Assembly: GCF_032484785.1 (NCBI RefSeq)
Contig: NZ_JAUETR010000002.1
Span: 1,364,001-1,428,000 of the forward strand
DNA from: Bradyrhizobium sp. SZCCHNS1050
Lineage (GTDB): Bacteria > Pseudomonadota > Alphaproteobacteria > Rhizobiales > Xanthobacteraceae
Reading direction: 5' to 3'
Length of the DNA stretch: 64,000 nt
Shown: piece by piece, positions 9,370-18,622 of the stretch
How positions within the stretch are numbered: position 1 is the stretch's first letter
Layout of the letters: every line of letters begins with the position of its first letter
Translations under genes and position numbers: made by a program
Notes under the pieces: generated by a model
What the model was told of the DNA's origin: nothing
Seen by the model: only the letters and a program-made list of their open reading frames with translations
Databases searched by the model: none

Positions 9370-10704
9370 TCAGCGCTCGCGCAGCGCCTCGTCACGCAGC
9401 ATGCGGGCGGGCTTGACCAGATAGTCCAGCACCGATTTCTTGCCCGTCAGGATCTCCACGGTCGCGACCATGCCGGGGAGGATCGGAAGCGGCTGCTGGG
9501 CGGTGCCGAGATGGTTCTTCTCGGTACGCACCATCACGCGATAGAAGGTCTCGCCGCGCTCGTTCTTGTCGCCCTTCTCATCGGTGATCGTGTCGGCACT
9601 GATGCGCTCGACGCGCCCGTGCAACGAGCCGTACACAGATGAATCATAGGCGCTGAGCTTGACCACCGCCTCGTGGTTGGGACGGATGAAGGCAATGTCC
9701 TGCGGACGGATGCGGCCCTCGACCAGCAGCGTATCGTCGAGCGGCGTGATCTCCATCAGGCTGGCGCCCGGCGCGACCACCGCGCCGATGGTGGTGACGT
9801 TGAGCTTGTTGACGATGCCGCGCACCGGCGAGCGCAATTCGGTGCGCCGCACCCGGTCCTGAGCCGACTTGATGTTCTCGTCGAGCACGGCGAGATCACC
9901 GCGGGATTTCGCGAGATCGTCTTCGGCCTGCGCGCGGAAGGCGGTGACGATGTTGAGCCGGCGCGAGCGCGCCTCCTGCACCGCCGCCTCGGTCTTCACG
10001 ATGCTCGCCTGCACCACCGCGAGCTGGCCGCGCATGTCGGTCGCCTGGCGGTCGGCGCGCAGCATCTCGATCTCCGGCACCACCTTCTGGTCGAACAGCT
10101 TGCGGGTCAGTCCCAGCTCGCGATTGAGCAGCGCCAGCGTCTCCGAGAAGCGCTTCTCGGTGGCCCTGAGCTCGTCGATCTCCTTGCTCTTCTGCTGTTC
10201 CTGCTGCTGCACCACGTCGATGTCCTGCGCGAGCTTGCGTGCATGGGCGTCGAACACCGCGCGCTCGGTCTGCACCGCGCGCGGGGCGTCGGCGACGAGG
10301 TCGTCGGGAAACTCGACCGGGCTGCGGCCCTCGGTCTCCGCCGCGAGCCGGATCACCCGGGCCGCCATCGCGCCGCGGCGCTCGCGGATCTCGCCGAACT
10401 GCGAGGCGAAATTGGTGTCCTCGATGCGCGCCAGCGGCTGATCCTTCTCGACGATCGCGCCTTCCTGCACCAGGAGGTCGGCGATGATGCCGCCTTCCAG
10501 CGACTGCACCACCTGGGTCTGGCGCGACGGCACGACCTTGCCGTTGCCGCGCTTGACCTCGTCGAGCACGGCGAAATGCGCCCAGATCAGGAAGGTGAAG
10601 AACAGGCCGAGCGAGGCGAGCAGCAGCATCCGCGCCGTCTTCGGCGTGCGCAGCTCGACGGCAGCCCTGATGTCGTTGGAGAACGCGAAATCGCTGTGCG
10701 CCAT
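9370..10704 (-). CDS. HlyD-family type I secretion adaptor (LapC-like)
   Basis: This 444-residue membrane fusion protein bridges the inner membrane ABC exporter to the TolC-type channel. There is a short cytosolic N-terminus, one membrane segment at about residues 26-45, and the lipoyl half-motif region VVQSLEGGIIADLLVQEG (65-82). A long coiled-coil hairpin (about 105-290) is rich in Glu/Gln/Arg, and a beta-barrel follows with the second lipoyl half (LRSPVRGIVNKL). The C-terminus VEILTGKKSVLDYLVKP is the family signature. Its ATG lies 1 base after the stop of the exporter gene (TGACATG), so the two are almost certainly translationally coupled. Its substrate is presumably the adhesin. Confidence 0.93.
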   Translation of the reverse strand: MAHSDFAFSNDIRAAVELRTPKTARMLLLASLGLFFTFLIWAHFAVLDEVKRGNGKVVPSRQTQVVQSLEGGIIADLLVQEGAIVEKDQPLARIEDTNFASQFGEIRERRGAMAARVIRLAAETEGRSPVEFPDDLVADAPRAVQTERAVFDAHARKLAQDIDVVQQQEQQKSKEIDELRATEKRFSETLALLNRELGLTRKLFDQKVVPEIEMLRADRQATDMRGQLAVVQASIVKTEAAVQEARSRRLNIVTAFRAQAEDDLAKSRGDLAVLDENIKSAQDRVRRTELRSPVRGIVNKLNVTTIGAVVAPGASLMEITPLDDTLLVEGRIRPQDIAFIRPNHEAVVKLSAYDSSVYGSLHGRVERISADTITDEKGDKNERGETFYRVMVRTEKNHLGTAQQPLPILPGMVATVEILTGKKSVLDYLVKPARMLRDEALRER

Positions 10705-10705
10705 G

Positions 10706-12988
10706 TCACCTCGTCCCCTGGACCGGCTTCACCGCGTGGCTCGCGGCCGGCGCCGCCGCGGGCTGCTGCGGACGCAGCATGGTGAGGATCTGCGCGGTCG
10801 GCCCGTCGGCGACGATCTTGCCGGAGTCGAATACCAGGATGCGGTCGACCAGCGACAACAACGACGGTCGGTGGGTCGAGACGATGATGGACATCTCGCC
10901 TTTGGCCAGCGACTTCAGGCGCTCGAGGAATTCGCCCTCGCTGCGGACGTCGAAATGTGCGGTCGGCTCGTCGAGGAACAGCACGCGCGGCTTGCGGATC
11001 AGGACGCGCGCGAGCCCGATCGCCTGCTTCTGCCCGCCCGACAGGCTGCGGCCGCCTTCGGCGATCATCATCTCGTAGCCCTGCGGATGACCGGCGATGA
11101 AGGTCTCGACGCCGGCGAGCCGCGCGGCCTCCAGCACCTCCTCATCGGTCGCCGCCGGACGGCCGAGCGTGATGTTGTCGCGCAGCTTGCCGTAGAACAG
11201 GTCGGTATCCTGCAGCACGAAGCCGATGCCGGCGCGCAGATCGGCCGGGTCGTATTGCTGGATGTCGATCCCATCGATCAGGATGCTGCCTTCGGTCGGC
11301 GGATAGAACGCGGTGGCGAGGCGACCGACCGTGGTCTTGCCCGAGCCGACGCGACCGATGATGCCGATCTTCTCGCCGGGCTTGATGTCGAAGGAGACGT
11401 TGTCGAGCGCCTTGGTCTGGCTTCCCGGATAGGAGAAGCTGACGTTCTTGAACTGGATGCGGCCCTGGTTGATCTCGCGCGCGACGTAGATCTTCTCCGG
11501 CGGACGCTCACGGTCCAGCGACATCAGCCGGTCGATCGAGCGCAACGCCGACGTCGTCTGGGTGAAGCGCGTCATCAGGCCGGCGATGCCTGCGATCGGA
11601 CCGAGCACGCGACCCGACAGCATGTTGGCCGCCACCAGCGCGCCGACCGAGAGCTTGCCGTCGAGGATCAGGAACACGCCGACGACGACCAGCAGCAGGC
11701 TGCAGAACTGGCTCGCGACGCTCGCCGCTGTCATCGCCATCGAGGCCCAGAACTGGACGTCCTCGCTGGAGCGCGCCTGCGCCGCCACCGAACGCTCCCA
11801 CACCGTCTGCACCCGGCTCTCGCCGGCCACCGCGCGGACCGTCTCCATCCCGTTGAGCGATTCCACGAGAATGCCGTGACGCGCGGCGGATTGCGCCTGC
11901 ATCTGCCGCATCGCGCGTTCGAGCGGCCGCTGGATCAGCAGCCCGACGGCGATCATCACCGGCAGCATCAGCAGCGGAATCCAGGCGATGGGACCGGCGA
12001 TGATGAACAGCACGATGATGAACACGACCGCGAACAGCATGTCGGTCGCCGACACCACGGTGCCGGAGGTGAAGAACTCGCGCACCGAATCGAAGTCGCG
12101 GAGCTGATTGGCGAGGATGCCGACCGATGGCGGCCGCTTGTCCATCTTCAGCGACATCACGTGCTCGAAGATGTTCGCGGCGAGCACCACGTCGATCTTC
12201 TTTCCGGTCATGTCGATGATGCGGCTGCGCACCACCTTGAGCAGGAAGTCGAATCCGATGGCCAGCATGAGGCCAACGCCGAGTGCGACCAGCGAGGGGA
12301 TCGCGCCGTTCGGGATCACGCGGTCGTAGACGCTCATCGTGAACAGGGGCGCGGCCAGCGCCAGGATGTTGACGATGAACGCGGCGATCGCGACATGGCC
12401 GTAATTGGCGCCGAAGCGGCTGACCACCGACCAGAACCAGTGCGTCTTCGGCACTTCACCGGCTGCCGCCACGCGCGGATCGGCAATTGTGGCGGGCCGC
12501 ACCAGATAGGCGAAGCCGACATACCGCGCCGCGACCGCCTCGAAGCGCTCGATCGCCGGCTGTTCGCGGCGCGAAGGATCGACGATGGTGAGACGGCCGG
12601 CGGCCTCGTCGATCGTCAGCAGGATGCGCGTGGTGCCGTCGTGAAACATCAGCACGCAGGGCAGCACCAGCGCGGGAATATCGCTCAGCGGCCGTTCGAC
12701 CAGTTGCGCCTCGAGCCCGGCCCGCTGCGCGGCGCGCTCGTAGAGCGCGATGCTGAGCACGCCGCTGTCGAGCGGCAATCCGGACAGCAGCGCGCTGCGG
12801 CTCAGGGCGCGGCCGTGATGAGCAGCGAGGTAAAGCAGACTGTCACTGAGAGGATCAGCTGCTGGTGCGGCTGCGCTCATCTGGGGCATCACGTGCGCCG
12901 TCTCTTCGAGCTCGAACCTTGTCGGACGAATGTTCAACGACGCCTCGGAATCCATCTGGCCCACCGAGCAACGCGGACCTGCACCCAT
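10706..12988 (-). CDS. Type I secretion ABC permease/ATPase with C39-like domain (LapB-like)
   Basis: This 760-residue protein has three parts. Residues about 45-165 resemble a C39 peptidase-like domain but lack the catalytic Cys, as in HlyB/LapB exporters that dock rather than cleave the substrate. Residues about 185-490 form the six-helix ABC transmembrane domain. Residues about 510-745 are the ATPase, with Walker A GRVGSGKTT (545-553), signature LSGGQKQ (649-655) and Walker B VLFLDEP (669-675). It energises export of the unfolded adhesin through HlyD and TolC partners. Later in-frame ATGs (residues 12, 34 and 37) are possible starts, because no strong SD precedes the first one. It is the first gene of a coupled pair with hlyD. 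Confidence 0.92.
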   Translation of the reverse strand: MGAGPRCSVGQMDSEASLNIRPTRFELEETAHVMPQMSAAAPAADPLSDSLLYLAAHHGRALSRSALLSGLPLDSGVLSIALYERAAQRAGLEAQLVERPLSDIPALVLPCVLMFHDGTTRILLTIDEAAGRLTIVDPSRREQPAIERFEAVAARYVGFAYLVRPATIADPRVAAAGEVPKTHWFWSVVSRFGANYGHVAIAAFIVNILALAAPLFTMSVYDRVIPNGAIPSLVALGVGLMLAIGFDFLLKVVRSRIIDMTGKKIDVVLAANIFEHVMSLKMDKRPPSVGILANQLRDFDSVREFFTSGTVVSATDMLFAVVFIIVLFIIAGPIAWIPLLMLPVMIAVGLLIQRPLERAMRQMQAQSAARHGILVESLNGMETVRAVAGESRVQTVWERSVAAQARSSEDVQFWASMAMTAASVASQFCSLLLVVVGVFLILDGKLSVGALVAANMLSGRVLGPIAGIAGLMTRFTQTTSALRSIDRLMSLDRERPPEKIYVAREINQGRIQFKNVSFSYPGSQTKALDNVSFDIKPGEKIGIIGRVGSGKTTVGRLATAFYPPTEGSILIDGIDIQQYDPADLRAGIGFVLQDTDLFYGKLRDNITLGRPAATDEEVLEAARLAGVETFIAGHPQGYEMMIAEGGRSLSGGQKQAIGLARVLIRKPRVLFLDEPTAHFDVRSEGEFLERLKSLAKGEMSIIVSTHRPSLLSLVDRILVFDSGKIVADGPTAQILTMLRPQQPAAAPAASHAVKPVQGTR

Positions 12989-13140
12989 TGCTTCTTGCTA
13001 ATAATTTGCCTTAGCCTAATTCTTTGGCCCGCACTTGGCTTTTCTGAGATTTTTACAGGTGTTTCTCGACAAACTCAGCGCAAAGTAAATGCGTATGGTG
13101 AAAAGCCGGCGCGACATGCACCGGCTCTTGTTAGTCTCAC

Positions 13141-14715
13141 CTATTTCGGCGCGTGCCCGTTGGGGCTCTGAGCGTATCCGCCGTATTTTCCGGACGCGAC
13201 GAACAGCGTCGTATCCTCGGGATCGCTCGAGGCCCACCGATCGCCAAAGGTAATCGGCGCGGGATGCTTCGACGTACCGTCATGCAGGCCGAACATCGGC
13301 ACCGGACCGGCGGAGCTCAGCGGCTGCGGTCCGGGCGCCGGCGCACTCAGCCGAATGGGCGCCAGACTGTAGCCGATGAAGCCGCTCGGCGTGTCCACCG
13401 GCTCGGTCTCCGGCGGATGCCCGGTCTTCAGGTAGTTCAGCATCTGGCCCATCGCGGCGAGCAGCTGATAGTCGGCAAACACCACCACACCGCGCGCCGA
13501 CACCAGCGACACGTTGGCGTTGAAGTACTGGTTCTGGGAGTTCAAGAGATCGATCAGCGTGCGCTGGCCGAGCTCATACTCCTTGTTGTAGGCGACGAAC
13601 GTGCGGCGGGCCGCTTCGACATCGCGGACAAGAGCTGAGACGCGATCGGCGGTGATGATCCGGGCCGCCCAGGCCTTGTCGATCGACTCCAGCGCGTCGC
13701 GCTGCAGACGAGCATGCTTCTGCTGCTCCTGGATCATCCGCTGCGCGGCTTCTTCGCGGCGCCAGCTGTTCTGGCCGCCGTTGAAGATATCCCAGGATGC
13801 AACGACCTTGCCGCTGACCTCGTCGTAACGATTGTTGTAGGTGATCGATTCCTTGCCGGTCGTCGCGCGGCCTTCGAGCGAAAGCGTCGGCAGGAAGGTG
13901 CCGGTGGTGGCATCGAATCCCCGCTTGGCGGCCGTCACATCCGCCGCGGCAGCGCGCAGGGTCGGATTGAACTTGTAGGCGATGTCGAGCGATTCCGCCT
14001 TGTCCCGCGGCATGTCGGACAGCCGGCCGGGGAAACGCAGGTTATAAGGCTCGACGCCGACGACCTTGCGGTACTTCGCGCGCGCCACTTCGAGGCTGAG
14101 ACGGAATTCCTCGAGCACGGCCTGCGCTGCCGCAACCCGTTCCTCGGCCTGCTGCGTGTCGCCCTCGCCGGCCCGGCCGCCCTGGAAACGGGCCAGCACG
14201 TTCTTGCGCAGTTCGAGATGAACCTTGAGGTTCTTCTCGGCCAGAGCGACCAGCCTGGAGTAACGCACCACGTCGACATAGGCTTCGGCGGCATCGAGAC
14301 CAATCAGTTCGGTTCGCTCCAGCACGCGGTACGCGGCGGCATCGACCCGCGCGGCCTGTCGCCACACTTCATTGATCGAGGAAAAGCCATCGAACAGCAA
14401 TTGACGGACCACCACGCCGGCCTCGCGGCCGCGCAGGTAGCGGCCATTGTTGCTCGGCGCCGGCGAGACATACTGCTTGAGCATCTCCGGTCCGGCGCTC
14501 GCATCGAGCCGGACCTGCGGCAGCAGCGTCCCCTGGGACTGGCGAAGCTCGGCTTCGGTGGCCCGCCGATTGGCGGCGGCCTCTCCGACACCGGGATTGG
14601 TCTTCACCGCCTGGTTTATGGCGTCCTGGATGGTGAACGGCTCAGCGCCCAATGCCGGGCTAAAGCTCATTCCCACAACACATATGAAAATGGGTGTATA
14701 TACGATCTTCAACAT
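13141..14715 (-). CDS. TolC-family outer membrane channel for type I secretion (LapE-like)
   Basis: The chosen start (14715) gives 524 residues beginning with a clear signal peptide (MLKIVYTPIFICVVGMSFSP, cut near LGA-EP). An in-frame ATG at 14814 has a better SD (GAGGA) but would put 33 residues before the signal. The body has the duplicated TolC architecture: long coiled-coil helices and two strand-rich segments, with the typical LLFDGFSSINEV, SWDIFNGGQNSW and GQRTLIDLLNSQNQYF motifs. A proline-rich tail of about 90 residues extends beyond the usual family end. It is separated from the ABC gene by about 150 bases. It would be the outer membrane exit duct, and in Lap systems also the site where the adhesin is retained. 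Confidence 0.9.
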   Translation of the reverse strand: MLKIVYTPIFICVVGMSFSPALGAEPFTIQDAINQAVKTNPGVGEAAANRRATEAELRQSQGTLLPQVRLDASAGPEMLKQYVSPAPSNNGRYLRGREAGVVVRQLLFDGFSSINEVWRQAARVDAAAYRVLERTELIGLDAAEAYVDVVRYSRLVALAEKNLKVHLELRKNVLARFQGGRAGEGDTQQAEERVAAAQAVLEEFRLSLEVARAKYRKVVGVEPYNLRFPGRLSDMPRDKAESLDIAYKFNPTLRAAAADVTAAKRGFDATTGTFLPTLSLEGRATTGKESITYNNRYDEVSGKVVASWDIFNGGQNSWRREEAAQRMIQEQQKHARLQRDALESIDKAWAARIITADRVSALVRDVEAARRTFVAYNKEYELGQRTLIDLLNSQNQYFNANVSLVSARGVVVFADYQLLAAMGQMLNYLKTGHPPETEPVDTPSGFIGYSLAPIRLSAPAPGPQPLSSAGPVPMFGLHDGTSKHPAPITFGDRWASSDPEDTTLFVASGKYGGYAQSPNGHAPK

Positions 14716-15285
14716 AGGGAACCGATAACAAACCCGAGATCGGCTCGCAATGTGACTCGCCACATTTGCGGCGAAAAGCCGCCCGGTTGTGGCAGAATAG
14801 CTACGCTCCGCCATATTCCTCAGGGCAAAGATTTCAGAATCTGAAGCGAAATCAACGTCGTGGGGATGACGTGAAGCTGAGGCGGTGATTTAAAGTCAGC
14901 TATTTATTTCATAAAGAAAAATCTCGCGTCAGAGAATGTCGAGTTTTTCGTGTTTGTCTTCAATATGGACCGCTCCCGCGGCATTAACTGAGATGTCGTA
15001 GCCGGGGCCCTCACCCGAGACGGCGGAACGACAACAGGCGATCAGTCGCCCGCCATCGCCACGCCGGCCCCGCAGATGTCGGAAGCCTGGGTTCTGGCGC
15101 GCCGTCACGACAGCCGTGAGCGATCGCCGCCCAGGGATCGAGAACAACGAAGGATCCAATGAAGATCACGACCGGCCGGCAGACCCAGATGCGACCCATA
15201 TATTTCGACGCATAGTCTGCAGGGAAGCAATGGCCAATGGGGTCCATTGTCCTCGAAAAATCTCGCGGAGCTGAGAGGCAGTGAA
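14716..15285. other. Intergenic region between the TolC-like gene and tRNA-Tyr
   Basis: About 570 bases without a convincing gene. 14870-14945 is AT-rich and could hold the promoter of the minus-strand secretion operon. The short frames here (for example 14929-15159) have no signal, domain or ribosome binding site that I would trust. Confidence 0.5.
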
Positions 15286-15371
15286 TGGTGGGGGAGGCAG
15301 GACTCGAACCTGCGAAGCCATGAGGCGGCTGATTTACAGTCAGCTCCCTTTGCCACTCGGGACACTCCCCC
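15286..15371 (-). tRNA. tRNA-Tyr (anticodon GTA)
   Basis: Read on the minus strand, the acceptor stem GGGGGAG pairs with CTCCCCC. The anticodon stem-loop contains GACTGTAAATC with anticodon GTA, and there is a long variable arm typical of bacterial tRNA-Tyr (class II). The T arm is GCAGGTTCGAGTCCTGC. The 3' CCA is encoded. Total length is 86 bases including CCA. Confidence 0.95.
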
Positions 15372-15587
15372 GTATCGATGGCAATTCGGGCCGGCCGCGG
15401 AACAGCAGCGTCGGGACCATCAGCGCCATGGAGACGGTAAGACCGCGGGGCCCGAAGGAGCGGGCGCGCGCGGCCGGGGCCCTTATGATCGAACCCGGCC
15501 CTCGAAGTCAACCAAGGGACGACGAATTTTCCCGTCTCAGCGGTGCCAAATTGCCAGAATCCGCAGGCCGTGACAGAAGCTCGGGCC

Positions 15588-16418
15588 ATGAGCGAACGCG
15601 ATCGAAAGCCCCCTTTTCGCCGTCCGGGCGGTAAATTCTCCGGCAAACCGCGCGGATTCGAGCGCCCCCAGCCGTGGCGGGAGCGCGACCAGGACTCGGA
15701 TGCCCCCGTCATTCTCTATGGCTGGCACACCGTGACCCTGGCGCTCGCCAATCCGAAGCGGCGGATTCGCAAGCTTTACCTGACCGAGAACGCCGCCAGG
15801 CGGCTTGCCGACGAGCGGATCGAGACGCGGGTGACGCCCGAGATCGTGCGCCCCAGCCAGATCGACCAGCGGCTCGGTCCGGACGCCGTGCACCAGGGCC
15901 TGTTGGCGGAGGCCGAGCCCCTGCCCTCGCCGGACATCGACACGCTCGCGGCCGAGGGACTGATCCTGGTGCTCGACCAGATCACCGACCCGCACAATGT
16001 CGGCGCAATCTTGCGCTCGGCAGCGGCGTTCGGCGTAAAGGCAATCGTGACCACCGCCCGCCACAGTCCGGAGGCCACCGGTGTACTGGCCAAGTCCGCA
16101 TCGGGCGCCCTGGAGCTGGTGCCGATCATCACGGTGCAGAACCTCGCACGCGCGCTGACGCGGCTGAACGAGCGCGGCTTTCAGACGGTGGGGCTGGACA
16201 GCGCGGGCGAGGAGGACATCGCGGCGGTCGCCTTGCGCGAGCCGCTCGCACTGGTGCTGGGCGCCGAGGGCAAGGGCCTGCGGCAATTGACGCGCGAGAC
16301 CTGCAGCGTCGTGGCGCGGCTCGACATGCCCGGCGCGATCAAGAGCCTCAACGTCTCCAATGCCGCCGTGCTCGCGCTCTATATCGGCGCGAGCCGGCTC
16401 GGCTTGATGTCAAAATGA
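15588..16418 (+). CDS. rlmB: 23S rRNA 2'-O-ribose methyltransferase, RlmB/TrmH family
   Basis: This 276-residue SPOUT methyltransferase is predicted to methylate the 2'-OH of guanosine 2251 in 23S rRNA, using S-adenosylmethionine. A basic disordered N-terminus (1-40) precedes the substrate-binding L30-like domain (YGWHTVTLALANP from about 44). The knotted catalytic domain carries motif 1 DQITDPHNVGAILRSA (130-145), motif 2 LVLGAEGKGL and motif 3 IKSLNVSNAAVLALY. An upstream in-frame GTG at 15543 would add 15 residues; the ATG was preferred because the extension looks non-coding. A stem-loop at 16422-16452 probably ends the transcript. RlmB versus another TrmH-group enzyme is judged from overall motif match. 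Confidence 0.9.
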   Translation: MSERDRKPPFRRPGGKFSGKPRGFERPQPWRERDQDSDAPVILYGWHTVTLALANPKRRIRKLYLTENAARRLADERIETRVTPEIVRPSQIDQRLGPDAVHQGLLAEAEPLPSPDIDTLAAEGLILVLDQITDPHNVGAILRSAAAFGVKAIVTTARHSPEATGVLAKSASGALELVPIITVQNLARALTRLNERGFQTVGLDSAGEEDIAAVALREPLALVLGAEGKGLRQLTRETCSVVARLDMPGAIKSLNVSNAAVLALYIGASRLGLMSK

Positions 16419-16421
16419 CGA

Positions 16422-16452
16422 AACGCCCGCGCGCATGAGGCGCACGGGCGTT
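16422..16452. terminator. Stem-loop between convergent genes, likely bidirectional terminator
   Basis: AACGCCCG (16422-16429) pairs with CGGGCGTT (16445-16452), with an inner GCGC/GCGC extension and an ATGAG loop; one C/A mismatch interrupts the stem. It lies directly after the rlmB stop and before the stop of the converging gene at 16476. There is no strong U-tract. Confidence 0.55.
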
Positions 16453-16475
16453 GGCGCGAACGAACGTCCGTCTGA

Positions 16476-16922
16476 TCAGTAATAGCGGCGCAGCACGCGC
16501 TGCCCGTGATAATACGGCGAAGCGCCCCAGCGATAGGCGTGGCGGCGGTGATGATAGCTGTAGACCGGAAGCGCCTGCTCTTCATAGGCAGGATACGGCG
16601 CGAAGGCGCCAGGACCGCTGTAGGTCGGGCCCTGGTTGACATAGTAATACTGCCGGGTCGGCTCGGGCAGCCGCTCATAGCTCGCGCCGCAGGCGCCGCA
16701 GCCATGGCCGTAGGTGTAGGTGTAGCCGGGCTGATAGAAATATTGCGGCCGATACGTCACCGTGGGCTGGTACGTCACGGTCGGCTGATAGGTGACCTGC
16801 GGCGCGCACGGCGCGGCGTAGCCGCAAGGGCCGCAGGCGGTGGCGCCGCAGGCCGCGGCCGGCGCGCTGCCGGCGACGGCGAGGCCGGCAATGGCGACAA
16901 GTCCTGAAACTACTCCACGCAT
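16476..16922 (-). CDS. Secreted Tyr/Pro/Cys-rich protein with YQPTVT repeats
   Basis: This 148-residue protein of unknown function has a signal peptide (about 1-24, cut near APA-AA). A Cys-rich stretch follows (six Cys in residues 25-39 and again in GCGACGAS). A short tandem repeat VTYQPTVTYQPTVTYRP spans about 42-58, and the C-terminus is Tyr/Arg/His-rich. Repeats of this kind are typical of small surface or periplasmic proteins of rhizobia, but I know no assigned role. The gene is followed by a related-looking secreted protein on the same strand (16980-17441), 57 bases upstream, so they may be co-transcribed. Confidence 0.7.
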   Translation of the reverse strand: MRGVVSGLVAIAGLAVAGSAPAAACGATACGPCGYAAPCAPQVTYQPTVTYQPTVTYRPQYFYQPGYTYTYGHGCGACGASYERLPEPTRQYYYVNQGPTYSGPGAFAPYPAYEEQALPVYSYHHRRHAYRWGASPYYHGQRVLRRYY

Positions 16923-16979
16923 AACTCTCTCCTGTTGATCTGTTCTTGCTTGGTCTGGCTGTCGATGGTGAGTTGCTGG

Positions 16980-17441
16980 CTAGCGGCGGTAGGCCGGCGG
17001 CCGATTGGGATAGCCGCGAGGATCACCATCGGGCGGAGCCAGGATGACGGCAGGCGGATACATCGGCACCGCCGGCTCCGGCGGCTGCATCTGGGATTGG
17101 GCGCCCCACGAGCGGGAATAGCTCTCGGCCGGCTTCGGCAGCTTGCGATCGGCCGGCGGCTCGATCTCCATCCGGCCATAGCCGGGCCTTGCTCCGAGGG
17201 TTGGATAGTAATGGCCAACATATGGCTCGGGCTCGACCGGCCGGCCGCCATAGATCGTCGGCTGCATGTAGTTGCCCCTGCCAAGACCGTACTGGCCTTC
17301 GACGACGGCGTAGGACGCATCGATGCCGTTGATGACGACGGGCACGCCGGGCCGCTGCGGAATGACGATCTCGAAGCCTTCGCTGGCGAGCGCGGCGGAA
17401 GACGCTCCAATCAGAATCACAAGAGCCGTTGTAGTACGCAT
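16980..17441 (-). CDS. Secreted Pro/Tyr-rich hypothetical protein
   Basis: 153 residues from the ATG at 17441. This start was chosen because it opens directly into a signal peptide (MRTTTALVILIGASSAALAS); an ATG 10 codons upstream is the alternative. The mature part begins EGFEIVIPQRPGVPVVINGI, a recognisable conserved block of small rhizobial periplasmic proteins. It continues with Tyr/Gly/Pro-rich sequence and no cysteines. The function is unknown. It lies just upstream of the Cys-rich secreted protein on the same strand. Confidence 0.7.
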   Translation of the reverse strand: MRTTTALVILIGASSAALASEGFEIVIPQRPGVPVVINGIDASYAVVEGQYGLGRGNYMQPTIYGGRPVEPEPYVGHYYPTLGARPGYGRMEIEPPADRKLPKPAESYSRSWGAQSQMQPPEPAVPMYPPAVILAPPDGDPRGYPNRPPAYRR

Positions 17442-17804
17442 GAATTCACGCCCCGGTTGCCATCCTACCAATACCGCAACGCGCGCCCCGATGGGTTAAA
17501 CGCGCACATCAATCTGCTGGTAAGACTAACGCGGGAGCCACCATTCCGGGTTAAAGCCCGGGTGGGGTTCGAGTGCGAGGGTTAATGGCTGATCATCAGC
17601 CGATGAGCGACAATATTGCCAGCATCAACCCCGCTGCCCTGTCCGCAAGACTAACAGCCTTCGGGTCGGAGCAAGCCGGACCGCAACCGCGGCTCCGGCC
17701 TCCGAAGGCACTGGGCCTCATGTCGTTCCAAAACATTCCCGTCGCGGCGGGAACGACGGGGCCGGCTTGCGCTTAGCAGGTGGGGCGCAACGATGGAGTA
17801 TTCC

Positions 17805-18305
17805 ATGACACGATTTGCTATTCTCGGGGCTGCGGTACTCGCAACGGCGCTCGCCGGCCCGGCCATGGCGCGCGACGTGCACCACCGGCATATGAACCAC
17901 CAGCAGGAAGGAATGATGCAGCACCGGCACATGGCCCGCCAGGACGGGGCCATGATGCAGCAGCGCACCGATACCGGATGGAACAACAACGGCTGGGATC
18001 GCCGCAACAGCGATCGCCGCAACAGCGGCTTCTGGCCGGCTGACGTCGCCGCTGGAGCGGTCGGCACCGCTGCCGGCATCGCAGGCGCAGCCATCGGAAC
18101 CGCCGGCGCCATCGCGACCGCGCCGTTCCGCACCGCGGATGCCTATGCGTACAGTCCCGGCCCCTCTTACGGCCAACCGAGCTATGATCGCGGCCCGAAC
18201 GGCTATTATGGCGACTGGAACAGTTACGCGACCCGCAACGGCCTGGTCTGCCGCCCCGGCACCATGTTCAAGGGCAGCGACGGGCTGATGCACATCTGCC
18301 AGTAA
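17805..18305 (+). CDS. Secreted protein with Met/His-rich N-terminus and Gly/Ala hydrophobic segment
   Basis: 166 residues. The start at 17805 has GGAG 9 bases upstream (an ATG at 17793 overlaps that SD). There is a signal peptide of about 22 residues ending AMA-RD. The mature N-terminus is strongly His/Met/Gln-rich (HHRHMNHQQEGMMQHRHM), which could bind metal ions. A Gly/Ala-rich hydrophobic stretch follows (AAGAVGTAAGIAGAAIGTAG), probably a membrane or glycine-zipper segment. The C-terminus holds two Cys (VCRPG, HICQ). The function is unknown. A strong terminator follows at 18345-18369. Confidence 0.75.
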   Translation: MTRFAILGAAVLATALAGPAMARDVHHRHMNHQQEGMMQHRHMARQDGAMMQQRTDTGWNNNGWDRRNSDRRNSGFWPADVAAGAVGTAAGIAGAAIGTAGAIATAPFRTADAYAYSPGPSYGQPSYDRGPNGYYGDWNSYATRNGLVCRPGTMFKGSDGLMHICQ

Positions 18306-18344
18306 AGATCGAGCCGGAGCGGCTTCGACGATCGGCTCCGACAG

Positions 18345-18369
18345 GGGCGGCCCAACGGCCGCCCTTTTT
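18345..18369 (+). terminator. Rho-independent terminator
   Basis: GGGCGGCC (18345-18352) and GGCCGCCC (18357-18364) form a perfect 8-bp stem with a CAAC loop, followed by five T residues. It ends the transcript of the gene at 17805-18305. Confidence 0.85.
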
Positions 18370-18494
18370 GCTGGGCTGATGGCAGAAGCGGCGCTCACGC
18401 GGGGAGTAGCCGGACTGCATCAACTCTGGTAGGAACACCGCGCTTCGCGAGACCTCGTCGCAAACTGACGACGAGATCTCCGCCACCAGCATTC

Positions 18495-18569
18495 GCCGGC
18501 TTAGCTCAGCGGTAGAGCAGCGGTTTTGTAAACCGAAGGTCGGGGGTTCAATCCCCTCAGCCGGCACCA
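18495..18569 (+). tRNA. tRNA-Thr (anticodon TGT)
   Basis: The acceptor stem GCCGGCT pairs with AGCCGGC. The D arm is AGCTCAGCGGTAGAGCA, the anticodon loop is TTTTGTAAA with TGT, and the T arm is GGGGGTTCAATCCCC. CCA is encoded at 18567-18569. Total length is 75 bases. Confidence 0.95.
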
Positions 18570-18622
18570 GCTTCCGTGAAGTTGGGATTTGCTGCGGCAA
18601 TGGCTGTCACCGGCTTTAGGCG

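Noticed and set aside
10484..13171. An 895-residue plus-strand frame
   Set aside because: It lies antisense to the ABC exporter and HlyD genes, is Arg/His/Gln-rich without domains, and lacks a credible start.
14929..15159. A 76-residue minus-strand gene
   Set aside because: No ribosome binding site, domain or signal; composition similar to surrounding spacer.
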